Source of the DNA: Ianthella basta | Lineage: Eukaryota; Porifera; Demospongiae; Verongiida; Ianthellidae | NCBI GenBank assembly: GCA_964019415.1 | Contig: OZ025877.1 | Location: 2,561,879-2,625,878, forward strand | Length of the DNA: 64,000 nt | Reading direction: 5' to 3' | Notes under the pieces: generated by a model | Database searches by the model: none | Told to the model about the DNA's origin: nothing | The model's input: only the letters and a program-made list of their open reading frames with translations | Shown here: piece after piece, positions 46,311-58,150 of the stretch | Numbering within the stretch: the first letter of the stretch is position 1 | How the letters are laid out: every line of letters starts with the position of its first letter | Position numbers and translations under genes: made by a program

Positions 46311-47680
46311 CATGGTAGTAGCTCCAGCAAACAGAACCAGACAACTTAGCAATTAAACCATGCAGATTCTCTATCTATTGTTGTGCACAATGGACATATG
46401 TGAGTCTTGCTGCTACAGTTCAATCACAGAATGGAGCAACAGCTTCCTTTAGACTGCAGAACAGGCGAGAGAGCAAGAGAGTGAGAGAGAGAGAGAGAGA
46501 GAGTGAGAGAGAGAGAGCAGTGGGTGGTGGTGAGGCTAATCGCACTTCTGCTACATTGTGTATGTTTTAAGCTATATACAGCATACTGTACATATTTTGA
46601 GAATACTTATATATAGTAACACACATTGGGTGTTTGTGTAATAATTTGGAACGGTCATTGTGTGTGACCATTGGAGGTTGGCAGCATATGGCACAGTCCA
46701 GATATGTGTTCCCAGATGGAATGAGGAAAGCCAGCTAGCTCTTGCATGGCTGGAGCATTCTTGAATAGGAGGATGTCTGCTACTTATCTGTAGGAATTCG
46801 ACTGTTGGTTGCTCCCAGAGTCAACTGTACACAATTATACTTGACTAACATGTTTGTAGCCAGTCAGTGTTGGCTGCACTATAGTCTTGTGGTTTTATCC
46901 CAAAGATGTAGCAGCCATTCCACAATATTACGTCAACCAACCAGGAGTACTGGCACAATGCTTTCCATAATAATTACACGTAAGATGTGCAGCTTTCCCA
47001 AACACATGATCGGCACTTTCAACAAACAGCCAAGCTGATCCCTTTAACTAATGAATTGCTGAGTTCCATAGTCCTGAATAATTATAGCCACAACTTTTAA
47101 GCTATGTACAAACATATTATACCGTATATCTACGTAGCTTTAGTGGAGACTGTGTATATGGAGACTGTGTATATAGTTGTTGTGTCAGGAATGTATGCAC
47201 AATACAAGCTCATGCTGTGAAGAAGTGAAATTGAACTTGTTGACCGCCACTATTGCTATTGCAAAACTGTGTGCTGCTATTTCTTGTACTAATGTACCAT
47301 GTACGTATATGTACAAATGTATACTTATAGAAATGTGAAAAGATTCAGGGACTAAATCTAGGTATAGGATTGCACACATTCACTCTAACACACAATGTGT
47401 ACATTAAAATGGTCTATGTACCATGGTGACACAAATGAAAGACAACGTTCGAAACTACACGATCACTGGCTGTTGGCAGTGACCAGTGACCCGGCTGCTA
47501 AAGGGTCGGCTAAAGATGGAGGTTGCCGGTGCTGGTCCGGTTCACTGCCATTTTTCCCTTCCCCCCTTCTTTCCTTACCATGTGTAGTTCTGAACATTGT
47601 CTTTCAATGTCTACATTCACGTATAGCATACATACTGATGTCACAAAAATGCTTGATCGGCCTGCTTATACAAGTGCACA
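46311..47680. other. No supported gene; (GA)n at 46478-46520
   Basis: Non-coding; open frames here lack domains. Confidence 0.35.
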
Positions 47681-47682
47681 CA

Positions 47683-47699
47683 GACATGCACACACACAC

Positions 47700-47740
<41 letters not shown>
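47683..47740 (+). repeat. (CA)n microsatellite
   Basis: About 58 bp of CA, with one CG interruption. Confidence 0.9.
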
Positions 47741-47741
<1 letters not shown>

Positions 47742-47801
47742 TTAAACAAAATGGATCCGTGAGTTCTTGCAGCAAGTGATGCTCACAGCAAAGTTTTCAA
47801 A

Positions 47802-47990
47802 ATGCAGCAACACTTTCACCCCAAGGTCCCACCCAACACCATTTCAGACATTTGGCATATGACTTGGGACCACAAACCCGCTGTGATTGTCATGCTAACA
47901 AAGGTTCAAGAGAATGGAAAGTTGCAGCTAGTGTACACACAGAAAAACATTTCCTTCATTCTATACAGTCCCCCATTGTTGTTCACATGA
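47802..47990 (+). pseudogene. Tyrosine-phosphatase-like exon relic, copy 2
   Basis: An open 62-codon frame with VPPNTISDIWHMTWDHK and AVIVMLTKVQENGKLQLVY. This matches the N-terminal half of a PTP catalytic domain (NTI-x-DFW-x-M-x-W then VIVML-T). The following KCxxYWP-type motif is replaced and the catalytic Cys region is absent, so it is only a fragment. About 85 percent similar to 45286-45440. Confidence 0.5.
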
Positions 47991-48244
47991 ATGCAGTGTA
48001 TACCAGGTATGTTACAAAGAAATGCACAAGTAAAGTTGCACATAGGTGGTTTCCTGGTCAAAACTGCAATGACACAGGGGTTGCTATAATATTGTTTAGG
48101 CTGTGTTTCCTAAACTGAGAACTGAATGCACATTTAAGTGCTACCTAGTTAGTGTGACATTCACACTGACACCAGTATTCACACTGTCATGTCAGTTCTG
48201 ATAGATTAAGAGACTTTGAAGTAATTCATAAGCAAAATTAAAGA

Positions 48245-48585
48245 TGCCGTATTCCCCAGTGACATTCACTGGGGCACAGATGCCCAATGTTTGCAGGGGA
48301 TGCTGTATTCCCCGGTGAAGTTCACTGGGGCACCAGATGCCCAATGCTTGTAAGGGATGCCGTATTCCCTGGTGAAGTTCACTGGGGCATCAGATGCCCA
48401 ATGTTTGCAGGGGATGCCATATTTCTCGGTGAAGTTCACTGGGGCACTAGATGCCCAATGTTTGCAGGGGATGCCGTAATCTCTGGTGAAGTTCACTTGG
48501 GCACCAGATGCCCGATGTTTGTAGGGGATGCCATAATCCCCGGTGAAGTTCACTTGGGCACCAGATGCACAATTTTTGCAAGGGA
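48245..48585. repeat. Six-copy 57-bp minisatellite open on both strands
   Basis: Units begin at 48245, 48301, 48358, 48415, 48472 and 48529; the first is 56 bp, the others 57 bp (19 codons). On the minus strand each unit reads YGIPCKHWASGAPVNFTGE-like; on the plus strand GEVHWGTRCPMFAGDAVFP-like. Neither frame has a stop within the array. The core GGGCA-CCAGA-TGCCC can form a small hairpin. No splice evidence ties it to a gene. Confidence 0.85.
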
Positions 48586-48596
48586 TCCGGATTCTA

Positions 48597-48925
48597 TCAC
48601 CCACAAACAGTGCACTGTACAGTTATAGTCCAGCAAATCAGAATGGTGAAAGCATGGAAGCTAGCTGTTGTACTCATCCATAGGCAGGGCTAGGAAGGCA
48701 AGATCAAAGACTGTCAGGAAGAATTGTTTAGCTGACGAATTATAGTCAATAGCTACTAAAGTGGGGTTAATGCAATGAGACGTCCACTGCCTCCCGGTTA
48801 AGTGATTCCTGCACTTCACTTTCTGCTGCCAGCTAAACAAACTGGCTTAGTACTATGTCTGTGATAGTAGCTAGCTACTATGGCATAAGCAAACACTACC
48901 AATGAGCCAAGGGCTACCCCACCCT
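48597..48925. repeat. Segmental duplication block, copy 2
   Basis: Matches 45940-46230 and 56385-56700 (CAGTGCACTGTACAGTTATAG, then CATAGGCAGGGCTAGGAAGG, then GCTAAACAAACTGGCTTAG). Confidence 0.7.
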
Positions 48926-49822
48926 GTTCTAGACCTATGTGATTGAGTTTATACAATGATACTGTGCATGGTAATGGTACAGTATGTAATGTTATTGACA
49001 CTGCAGCTATACAGTGTCACATAATGCATGACTTTGTCACAACCATTGTTAGTTATGCATGCATCCCTCATGTAAACTATATCTGATGCTAATTACTACA
49101 TGTTTATAGTTTGAGTGTCTGCATGCAGAACAAGCAGTACATGGCATCAGAGTCAAATGCATGGCATTGCACTTGTAGTGTATCAGATATTTTGATATAT
49201 TTCTCACTTGCCATATCAGTTCAGTACACATATGCGTACAGGAATCTCGTCCACAGCCAATACACATCTGGTTGCCAATTTGAAACAGCCACTTCAGAAC
49301 ATTGGCTAAGTGTGGGGATGATCATATGAATCATATATTTTGTTGTACAAGGTAATGAATTTCTTTCTAACATAGTGTAATATGTAATACTTGAGTTTTC
49401 CCAGTTCATGTCATTCCTATCACATACAGCCGAGACATAATTATGAAAAAAGATACAGTAACTACAATTTAAGCAGAGCACACTCTTGTAAAGCAAAGAT
49501 GAGCTCACCACATATTAATTACCTAAAGTACAGGCACTGTCGCTATTACTGACTTACATGGGACTATACTATAGAGATTGCCATGTAAGGTTAAAAGTCA
49601 AGATAAAAGGTTCGTATTCCTGACAAACAGCAACATGTGTTTAGCCCGATTTCGTATTGGTCTGTGTTAATGCCTTTTTATTAGATTTGCAGTCTCCTTT
49701 AAAAGGAGTCGTTTCCCATTAATCTGTATTTTATTGGGTGGAATGGCCCCAATGATGGCAGCATAGATGTTAATAATGTTATGTGCATGTATCTCTGTCT
49801 CTATATACCTTCCCTTCTGTAG

Positions 49823-49893
49823 CCACTGTCACTGGGAGCTCGAGTGTCAATGCAAGCCCAGTGGCAAGCCCAGCGGCCGAGGAAGTACTGTAG
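49823..49893 (+). CDS. Possible terminal exon, plus strand
   Basis: After a CTTCTGTAG acceptor, a phase 1 frame gives TVTGSSSVNASPVASPAAEE, VL and TAG. Composition resembles gene B linkers, so it could be an alternative 3' end of gene B, with copy 1 of the collagen gene inside an intron on the other strand. Evidence is weak. Confidence 0.2.
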
Positions 49894-50499
49894 GAGTGCC
49901 TGAGGCTATGCTAATGACTTTGGATATCCAGAGTACATGAGCTTTAAATTATAATAGTAATTTTTGCATTATAGTGGTATTATAATAGTTTTGGTATAAT
50001 TCTGCAGTCTTTTAATCAATAACATCATGATCTTGTGTTCATAACTGATTATTACAAAGAATGGCAGGTGCAGTTAAACGCTCCTCTCCCACACTGTCTA
50101 GCTGCGCTAGACAATTGCACAGTGTGTGGGCTGGCTGGGCCAGAATAGTCAACGCGCATGATTTCTGCATCCGTAGGTAGCTAGTTAAGTGTGCACGTAC
50201 GCATTATTCTTCCCTTTCACTCTTCTCTCCCCTTCTTTACAAACGACTATATATAATACAAGCTAAGGGCTAAGACTTTACAAGCAACTACGTACAAACA
50301 AGATCAGTTCAAGTCACTAAACCACATTATGGTATATACAATTATATTGATAAACAGTGGCAGTAAACCAACTGGGCTCATGCAGGCATGAACATTGGTG
50401 GACATGGTTATAATTATTTTAGCATTAGTAAGATCCATCGCATGGTGACATTCATTACTCACAGTGGCTGAGATATGTGAGGAGGTAGCTACAGTTTCA

Positions 50500-50602
50500 C
50501 CAACACTTCAGTCCTTCCCTCCCACACCCACCCCTCACTCCACCCCCTCCCCATTTATCCCTCACTCCGCCCCTCCCCCACCATCCCCCACTCCACCCCT
50601 TT
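50500..50602 (+). repeat. C-rich minisatellite downstream of copy 2
   Basis: CACCCCTCACTCCACCCCCTCCCC-type degenerate repeats at the same relative place (3' of the gene) as at 42241-42400 and 57460-57750. Confidence 0.7.
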
Positions 50603-50973
50603 GGTTGGTGAAGGATTTTCAAGCATTAATCATGTGAATGATCTGGAGTTGTCAATATGCAAAATGGTTCAGTCCCAAAAAGGACCTTCTTCAGTTGCGA
50701 AATGCAATTCCTGGATGTCGTAGTGAATCCCTATTGTAACACAGTATAATAGTCACATCTTCCTAGCACATGTCATTCCTATCACAGCAAAGAATTATTA
50801 ATGAACATTGATAACTACAAAGAAAGCACACAGTTGTATAGAAAGCAAAGATGAGTTCACTACATGTTGATTACTTAAAGTTCCAGCACACACTTTCACT
50901 GCACTAGTTTACAAAGGGAGCACACACTGTTAAACTGGCTGCACTTCTTGATGTTACAAGCACAGATCTGCTG

Positions 50974-52223
50974 TCAGTTGATGAGTATCTCAAGTTGCTC
51001 TAATCCTATGTATTCAGTCCCAGAGACAGGAGTATGGCACATCCTTATTTCAATGTCAGCACTCACTTCCTGGCTCAGTGTGGTAGTGAACCATGGTCCA
51101 CCATGATTGCAACAAGTACTCCCACTTGCACACCCCTGTGAGTCCCACAGCGGGTTGTCTAGGAACCACTGGCGTGTTGGAATACCACTACTTACCCCTG
51201 TTTCGCAGAAGTACTTATTTGAATTCCCACAAATGGAGGTGCAGAGGGACCAGGATAAGTGGCAGTACAGGGACAGTTGCAGCAGGTATTGCCATGATCT
51301 TCTGACAATCCAACTGCAAATGTCCAGACGTGGTTACGAGGACTGCCATATGTCACAGACAGACCTGAAACATAGGCACTGTCCAGAGTAGTTTGGCCAC
51401 CATCCTGGTAGTTGCGGAATGCATATGTCGCATAGTACTGGTATCCCTGAGCTCTGCCACAGACTTTAGTGTAGGGTACCCCGTGTGTTGGGAAGGTGAC
51501 TGAGGAGCAGTCATAAGAGTTAGAATGTGAACGGGTGCACATACGTGTGGATGAAGCAACAGTGTAGGTCAGCCCCTGAGGACAGGTATTGCTTGCATTA
51601 GTCATGTCAATATAAGCTGCCCTCATCCATCCTCCGGTGATGTTACCACAGTTATTGGTTTCCATCACACAATAGACCTGCACTGGTCCAGTTCCACCAT
51701 TGACCCAATAGTATGCAGATGGAGCCATTTGGTTGCATTCATGTATCTCCTTGCAGGAGCTAGCAGGGTACCCTTCTCTATCACCGGGGCAGGTTAGGTT
51801 CAACTCTCTCCTAAGTTGGTCTAGAATTTCTTCCTTTAGTTGCTCAATAACAGTTTCAGGTACTGTACCAGGTGGACCAGGACTTCCATCTGACCCATTC
51901 CTACCATCCACTCCATCTCTGCCATCCACTCCTGGTAGACCCATTGGTCCTTGTTCACCGTCAGTTCCATTCATCCCCATCATTCCCTGTGGGCCGACTG
52001 GTCCCTGTAGCCCTGGAGCACCATCTGACCCATTTCTTCCATCTGCTCCTCTCTCACCCTTGAGTCCAGGTTCACCGGGGGCTCCATTATTGCCAGGTTT
52101 GCCAGGCAGTGCTTGAATAGTTGGGATAGAAGACCTCTTGCCACAGACAGCCTGTGTGGCTTCCCCTCTGAGGAAGAGGACTGTGATTGAGCCCAGAACA
52201 AGTAGGAGCTTGACAGCAAACAT
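50974..52223 (-). pseudogene. Secreted collagen + fibrinogen-like protein, copy 2 (frameshifted)
   Basis: The frame from 52223 has the same signal peptide and a longer collagen region (residues about 38-120, including GLQGPVGPQGMMGMNGTDG), the coiled link and most of the fibrinogen-like region. A 5-bp insertion (GAATT, 51221-51225) relative to copy 1 shifts the frame just after APPFVG, and the protein ends 10 codons later at 51192. The remaining ~75 codons (PTRQWFLDNPLWDSQGC to LEILIN) are intact in the other frame down to 50974. It is a recent lesion or a sequencing error. If real, the product lacks the last third of the domain, including six or more Cys. Confidence 0.8.
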
Positions 52224-52334
52224 GACTGGCAGCTACTCTTGCTGGCAGTGTTTGATAGTCAAAGATTACAGTACTCAACGTGATTCTCCAACACTTACGT
52301 CTGTTACTGTGTGTTGTTCAGGTCGACTGTCTGA

Positions 52335-52341
52335 GTTTTAT
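52335..52341 (-). promoter_or_regulatory. Altered TATA element of copy 2
   Basis: CATAAAACTCAG at the site of TATAAAACTCAG in copy 1. The first T is lost, which could weaken the promoter. Confidence 0.4.
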
Positions 52342-52549
52342 GTATGTATGACACTGATGTTCCTATACTGTACATTCTTGTATAAATTATACAAGTGTCA
52401 TTATCACTACTGTGTATACACACCAACACGTTGTTTGTATTCAAGTGTAAATGCTCATGTTACCACTTTGTATTTAACACTATCTATGTCTGCAAGAGAT
52501 CTGCATGCACAAACTCTACCAATCAGCCAGTAGCTGCACTGAGCTATCA

Positions 52550-53066
52550 AGTGCATGTGAAACGGCTTGACAACACACTTGGCTGGCAGTGTGTCATAAC
52601 ATATACATTACAGTACCAGCAATAAAACTATACAACTTTAGCATACTGGATTGCCCAACACTTATTCTACTTCAGCTGTTATCAGGTAATGGGTACACAG
52701 TGACCTGTCTAAGACAGCTACCTGTGGGTCAGTTCTAACTGACCTTTATAGAGAGGTGGCTGCTCTACAGAGGTACATGCTGTAGATTGCAGTGTTAACT
52801 TTATTTGTGGCCAGGTAGGCTGGCTGTTTTAAGGGGGTGGCTGCCTAACACAGTGACCATCTTATGTAGACAGGTTCCACTGTACATACCTCTGTTATTT
52901 ATGTTAATGCAATGACACTGTGGTGTTCCTTCAGTATGCCATCTTCAACTTCACTGTAGCTACAGTGACATATAAGCATGTTACCATCATTGTTGCGTAA
53001 TCCACACACGTATACTCCTCCACATTTCTTAAAAGGTGTTACATGCCCAAATTACCACAGGAAGTT

Positions 53067-53104
<38 letters not shown>

Positions 53105-53727
53105 CACACACACATGTACGTAAGTCTTTGTAGTTTTGAGTGGTGAGTTGTGAACATGCATCTCATCAAACTATATCTACTGCCAATCACTGCACAGGAT
53201 CATACTTGAATGGCTGCAGACCTTTCAGCGGTACTAGAGTCAAATGCATGGCAATATACGTACTTGTAATGTAACCAACTTTAGATCTCCAATTTGCCAT
53301 CTGTACACATACATATGCATACAGCAGTTTGTCCCTAGTCTCATTCCCAGATCACTTCAGGCCACTATTTTGACAAAGGCCCGGAAGCCATTTTTATGGA
53401 AGTTGGGCTGGGTACGTGGCTATCTCATCCCCAGCGCACCTCTGACAGCCATTTTGAAACTGCCCTTTTAAAGTGGAGATAATCATACGGTCCTAAAAGT
53501 CATGCACGTGACAAACCCACTCAAATAGTAGATCAAAGTGCGCATTACAGTAACAGTACTGTAGTGTGGCGCTGTACAAGATTTGGGATATAAGGATTGA
53601 GTGGACATGCAGACATTCCTTAAGTGCAATAAAGAAAACTGTAATAAATACATATGTAGAGCTTACATTTTGTTTGCATAAAGGTATCTTGCATGCATGT
53701 GTACAGGAGTGTTGTGTTCAATGGACA
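52550..53727. repeat. Spacer of duplicated unit A
   Basis: Matches 59740-60370 and 61705-62185 in order, so it is part of a segmental duplication. It includes a (CA)n tract (53070-53115) and the relic GCTTGACAACACACTTGGCTGGCAG of a lost gene start. No gene is supported. Confidence 0.65.
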
Positions 53728-55471
53728 TCACAATATGGAGCAACAACTTCCTTTGGACTGCAGAACAAAGAGATACAGGTGTGACTGTGAGGATGACTGC
53801 ACTTCTGGCATACACACAAACTCTCTCTCTTCTCCTACCGCTCTCTTGCCTTCCGCTCCCCCTCCCCCACCCTCCTCCTCCCCCTGTCCTTTCCCTCTCC
53901 TCCTTTCCCCTTCTTCCTGCCCTCCTCCTCCTCCTCCCCCTCTCACTCCCCTACCCTCTGCTTCCCTTCTCCTTCCCCATGCCCTCTCCCTCCTCACCTC
54001 CTTGTAGAATGCCTTGGAGCTGACACTAAGGTGGTCTGTCTTATCAACCAGGTCATCCAACCTCTCTCCTCGTCTGAGAACAGCTTGGATGGTATCATGC
54101 TACAAGTGAAGGGTGGAACACGTTGGGTCAAGGATGGGTGGGTGGGGTGGAGGTAGTGATGGGGAGAGGTGATGGTGGGGGGAGGTATGGTGGGGAGAGG
54201 TGATGGTGGGGAGAGGCGATGGCAATGGTTTAATTGTAGTGAAGGAGACACACTTAACGAATACATTCTACTCACTATGGCAAATTTGGTCTCGTCGAGG
54301 TCATTCTGAACCTTCGTTAGAGGGTCGGCCTCTTTGGGGTCCTTTAGCCGTAGGGTAGAAAGGAATAAGAGAAGAGAGGGAGAGAAGGATACAGCACGAT
54401 ACAGTGCCAACAGCACAAGTACAATTTCACCATAAACTTGCACATAACATAACTGCATACAACATACAGGACTGTCATAGACACCTCTCAATTACCATGG
54501 GAGTGGTGCAAGTGTATCCCTTCTGCAACCCAACAGCAAATTGACCCTCTTCAGAGGTGTATGTACGTAACTGTGCACACAGCTCAAACTACCCGTGTAA
54601 TGTACACCACAGGGCAGGGATGGTGGGTATTGTCCACATCACATGTTATTCTGAATAAGGAGAGTCCTACTGAACCAACCACTATTCACACTAACATGAC
54701 GTTTGGTGCTACAGTAGACACATCATTGTTGTATGGCCACTATTGCTACACACCATGCTATTAGCAGCACTCACTCACACACAACAGACAATTAGTGTAC
54801 CTGGTACTTTGAGAGGAGGTTATCCAAGGCAGGATAGGACAGGTCTCTGGAATGGATTGAAGTGGAGGAAGCAGAGAGCGCCTGTCATCCACACACCCAC
54901 ACATGGGGCACACACAACTCACATCGGTTAAACTACACAATCTTTCATCTCTGCCTGCACTCTCCCACCCCTCACTCCGCCCCCTCCCCACTCACCCCCC
55001 ACCCCCTCCCCCACCCTCACCTGCTGGCCTCCTTCCATGCTGCCTTGTTGGGGAAGTCCATCTCAAACTGATCCATGATCTTGTTGATGAGTGTGTAGCA
55101 GACCCGAGAGGGGTACTCCTGGTCGGACACCACCACACATGACAGCCCATCAGACCGGACATGCACATGGCAGATGTACTCTGAGGGGTGAGTAATAAGG
55201 AGTACAGCAGTGCCCTGATGGGGTGGGGCAGAACACTAGCGTTGTATACAGTGTACTACAGCAATGTGTAGACAACACCACACAAGTCCACATTCAAGTG
55301 TGCTTGTTAATGTACACTGCTTGTGTTGTATGTAAGTGTGTATGTTGTTGTGTACACATTGGGGGGTCATCTCTTGCTAAGCCACACCCACTACTACAGA
55401 CAGGGAAAGGACCACTAAACAACAAAGTGAATACATGCACACGCGTGCGCACATGCACACATACACACACA

Positions 55472-55524
<53 letters not shown>

Positions 55525-56065
55525 TCACACACGCACACACACGCGCGCGCGCACATACACTTCTTCTTCAGTTCTCCTTGTCCTGGATGGACGTAGGGCG
55601 AGATCTAGGCCCCGTTTTGAAAGCCAGTTAAATGTCGGGGTGAGTTGGCTGGACTCACGCCCCTAACCCTGGGTAGGGTAGCTGCTGGGCGCCGTGGCCA
55701 TTCAAGACGTGGCTGGTCGCCCATCCGTCGGGGTGCCGTGACCATGAGAGGTCGTTACTGGTCGCCCGTCCGAGTGACAACTGACCCACACAGGAGCCCA
55801 GGGGGTGCGGCGGAAAGTTGGCACTTACGATGAGAGGCCACTTTTCGGCTTCGAGAATCTTCGTTGGTCCTGAGCTTGACAGCACCACGAAATGGGCACA
55901 AGTGCAGACGAGGAACAGCGACGCTGGCCCTGGGGGTGCCTTGTGCGCAGAAAGTTCCACCCGTCAGCCGTAACCGCGCCACCATGGTGCAGATTGCTCG
56001 ATTCTGGTGTCCCTCTACTGACCGCGTGGCCCCCCTACCGCCATCTTGATGACGACACACGCACA

Positions 56066-56158
<93 letters not shown>

Positions 56159-56244
56159 TACAACTACCCTCCCCACTCACCCTGTTCCTTTACAGACTGC
56201 CTCCCGCCCACATCTGTCCTCTCCACAAGCAGGTCACTTGTGAA
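53728..56244 (-). CDS. YKT6: YKT6-type SNARE, 5'-truncated copy A
   Basis: Exons on the minus strand: 56181-56244, 55021-55180, 54801-54846, 54276-54341, 53998-54099 and 53728-53757, all phase-consistent. They give TFTSDLLVERTDVGGRQSVK (longin helix), EYICHVHVRSDGLSCVVVSD and EYPSRVCYTLINKIMDQFE, LSYPALDNLLSKYQ, DPKEADPLTKVQNDLDETK, the SNARE helix RRGERLDDLVDKTDHLSVSS and the tail SKGSCCSIL. YKT6 is an R-SNARE with a longin domain and a lipidated CCxxx tail, used in ER-Golgi and vacuolar/autophagic fusion. The first exon (~45 residues) is absent: upstream of 56244 there is no acceptor and the sequence changes to a segmental block. It therefore may be a pseudogene despite an intact SNARE region. 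Confidence 0.8.
53860..53990 (+). repeat. Pyrimidine-rich (CCTCCTCC/CTCC) tract in a YKT6 intron
   Basis: Nearly all C/T on the plus strand; matched by 62320-62430 in unit B. Confidence 0.75.
55181..56180. other. YKT6-A first retained intron with two (CA)n tracts
   Basis: Holds (CA)n at 55445-55560 and 56066-56155, with a CpG-rich block between (55580-56045) whose right edge, AAGATGGCGG on the minus strand, resembles 35993-36015. Neither block is coding by any support seen. Confidence 0.5.
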
Positions 56245-56245
56245 G

Positions 56246-56700
56246 GTCATATATTACACAATTCATGTATAGTTTATACAGTATTGTATTAAGTTTAGGA
56301 GTGGCAGTCACACTGGAACCTGGTGTGCTCCCTGTAGCCATCAATTCACTTCAATTAGTAGCTTGATCGTCACTCCAAGTTTCTAACAGTGCACTGTACA
56401 GTTATAGTCCAGCGAGCCAGAATGGTGAAAGCATGGGAGGTAGCTGTTGTACTCATCCATAGGCAGGGCTAGGAAGGCAAGATCAGACTGTCAGGAAGAA
56501 TTGTTTAGCTGACGAATTATAGTCAATAGCAACTAAAGTGGCGTTAATGCAATGAGACGTCCATTGCCTCCCGGTTAAGTGATTCCTGTACTTCACCTTC
56601 TGCTGCCAGCTAAACAAACTGGCTTAGTACTATGTCTGTGAGAATAGCTAGCTACTATTGCATAAGCAAATTCTATATACCATTGAGCCAAGATCATATA
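56246..56700. repeat. Segmental duplication block, copy 3
   Basis: Matches copies 1 and 2 (45771- and 48597-). Its left edge cuts the YKT6-A upstream exon, so it marks a rearrangement junction. Confidence 0.7.
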
Positions 56701-57459
56701 TACTCACAGTTGAATGGTGCAGATATCGCATTTTCATGCATATCAGAATTATGGAAAGTGGTGCATTGGTTAGTCTAGTTATAGTGTACTAACCCCACTC
56801 TGCTTCTGAGTGCTTGTGGGGGTGGAGTAGGTCTAGCGCGCTAGACTATGCATTGGTATGCCTATATGAAGTGTGGAAGACGCAATTAATGATTATATTA
56901 TCTTGAAATTGCATTCAAATTGCTACCATAATTGCTCATGGCATATAACACTGGATGCATGGTATTGTATTGTGAACCATGCACTGAACAACTTCATTCA
57001 GCACAATGGTACAGCTGCAAATCAGGAGAGTTCAAAACTCTACACTCCAGCTATAATTAGCAGTACATCAGCAAGTGACATGATTATATGTAGTTCGAAG
57101 AAGACTCCACAATACCCAACAGAAAATACCCCACAAGTCATAACAAGTGAAACATCAATCAAACAACTATAATACAAGATAAAGGTTAGGACATCAACAT
57201 TGGTGGTCGGACATCACTAGATATTTGTAGGGTCCATAGTCTTATGACATTCATTACTCACAGTGGTGAGATATATGAGGGGTTAGCTACAGCTACACTC
57301 CTCACTCCATCCCTTTTGGTAGGGAAAAGATTCTCTAGCATTAATCATCTAGTGTTTTCAATAAGTGAAATGATTCAGTCCTAAAAAAGCCTTCTTCAGC
57401 TGCTAAACAATAGCAATTGTACTTCCTGGATGAAGTGAGGAAAGTACAATTGCATTGCA
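56701..57459. other. No supported gene
   Basis: A 99-codon frame at 56873-57172 has no domain. Otherwise AT-rich spacer. Confidence 0.3.
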
Positions 57460-57750
57460 CTCCACCCCCTTCCCTGCTATTCCTCCCTCCATTCTCTCCC
57501 CCACTCTGTCCTCATGCACTCCATCCTTACCCCACCCACTCCTAACTCCTCCTTTTTCCCACCCACTCTTCACTCCGTTCACCCCCCTTCCCCACCCATC
57601 CCTCACTTCCCCCTCTCTCCCACCCATCCCTCACTCCACCCCTACCCAACTCACCCCTAACTCCACTCCTCTCCCACCCATCCGTCACTCCACCCCTACC
57701 CAACCCACTCTTAACTCCACTCCTCTTCCACCCATCCCTCACTCCACCCC
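57460..57750 (+). repeat. C-rich minisatellite downstream of copy 3
   Basis: The longest array of CACTCCACCCCTACCCAACYCA-like units, about 10 copies. Confidence 0.8.
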
Positions 57751-58150
57751 TTTCTCTAGTAAAGGATTCTCAAGCATTAATCTTGTGGCAGATCTAGAGT
57801 TTTCAACAAGCGAAACGGTTCAGTCCCAATAAGGCCCTTCTTCAGCTGCATAATATAACCAATTGCAATTGCATGCAATTCCTGGATGTGGTAATGAATC
57901 CCTTTCCCAACATGGTATAATAGCCACGCCTTCCTAGCATGTGCACGTCATTCCTACCACAGTAAAGAATCATTAATGAACGTTGGCATAACTACAAAGA
58001 AAGCACATGTGTGCATATAAAGCAAAGATGAGTTCACTACATGTTGATTACTTAAAGTTCCAGCACACACTTTCACTGCACTAGTTTACAAAGGGAGCAC
58101 ACACGGTTAAACTGACTGCACTTCTTGATGTTACATGTACAGCCATGCTC

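Noticed and set aside
48245-48585. CRISPR array interpretation of the regular repeats
   Set aside because: There are no unique spacers between units; units abut directly and the context is eukaryotic.
48266-48628. Coding gene on either strand of the 57-bp minisatellite
   Set aside because: No splice sites, start context or flanking domain supports a gene, so it is listed as a repeat and only raised as a finding.
53728-54491. Separate short minus-strand frames around the SNARE exons taken as individual genes
   Set aside because: They are exons of one YKT6-type gene read through introns; splice borders join them in phase.
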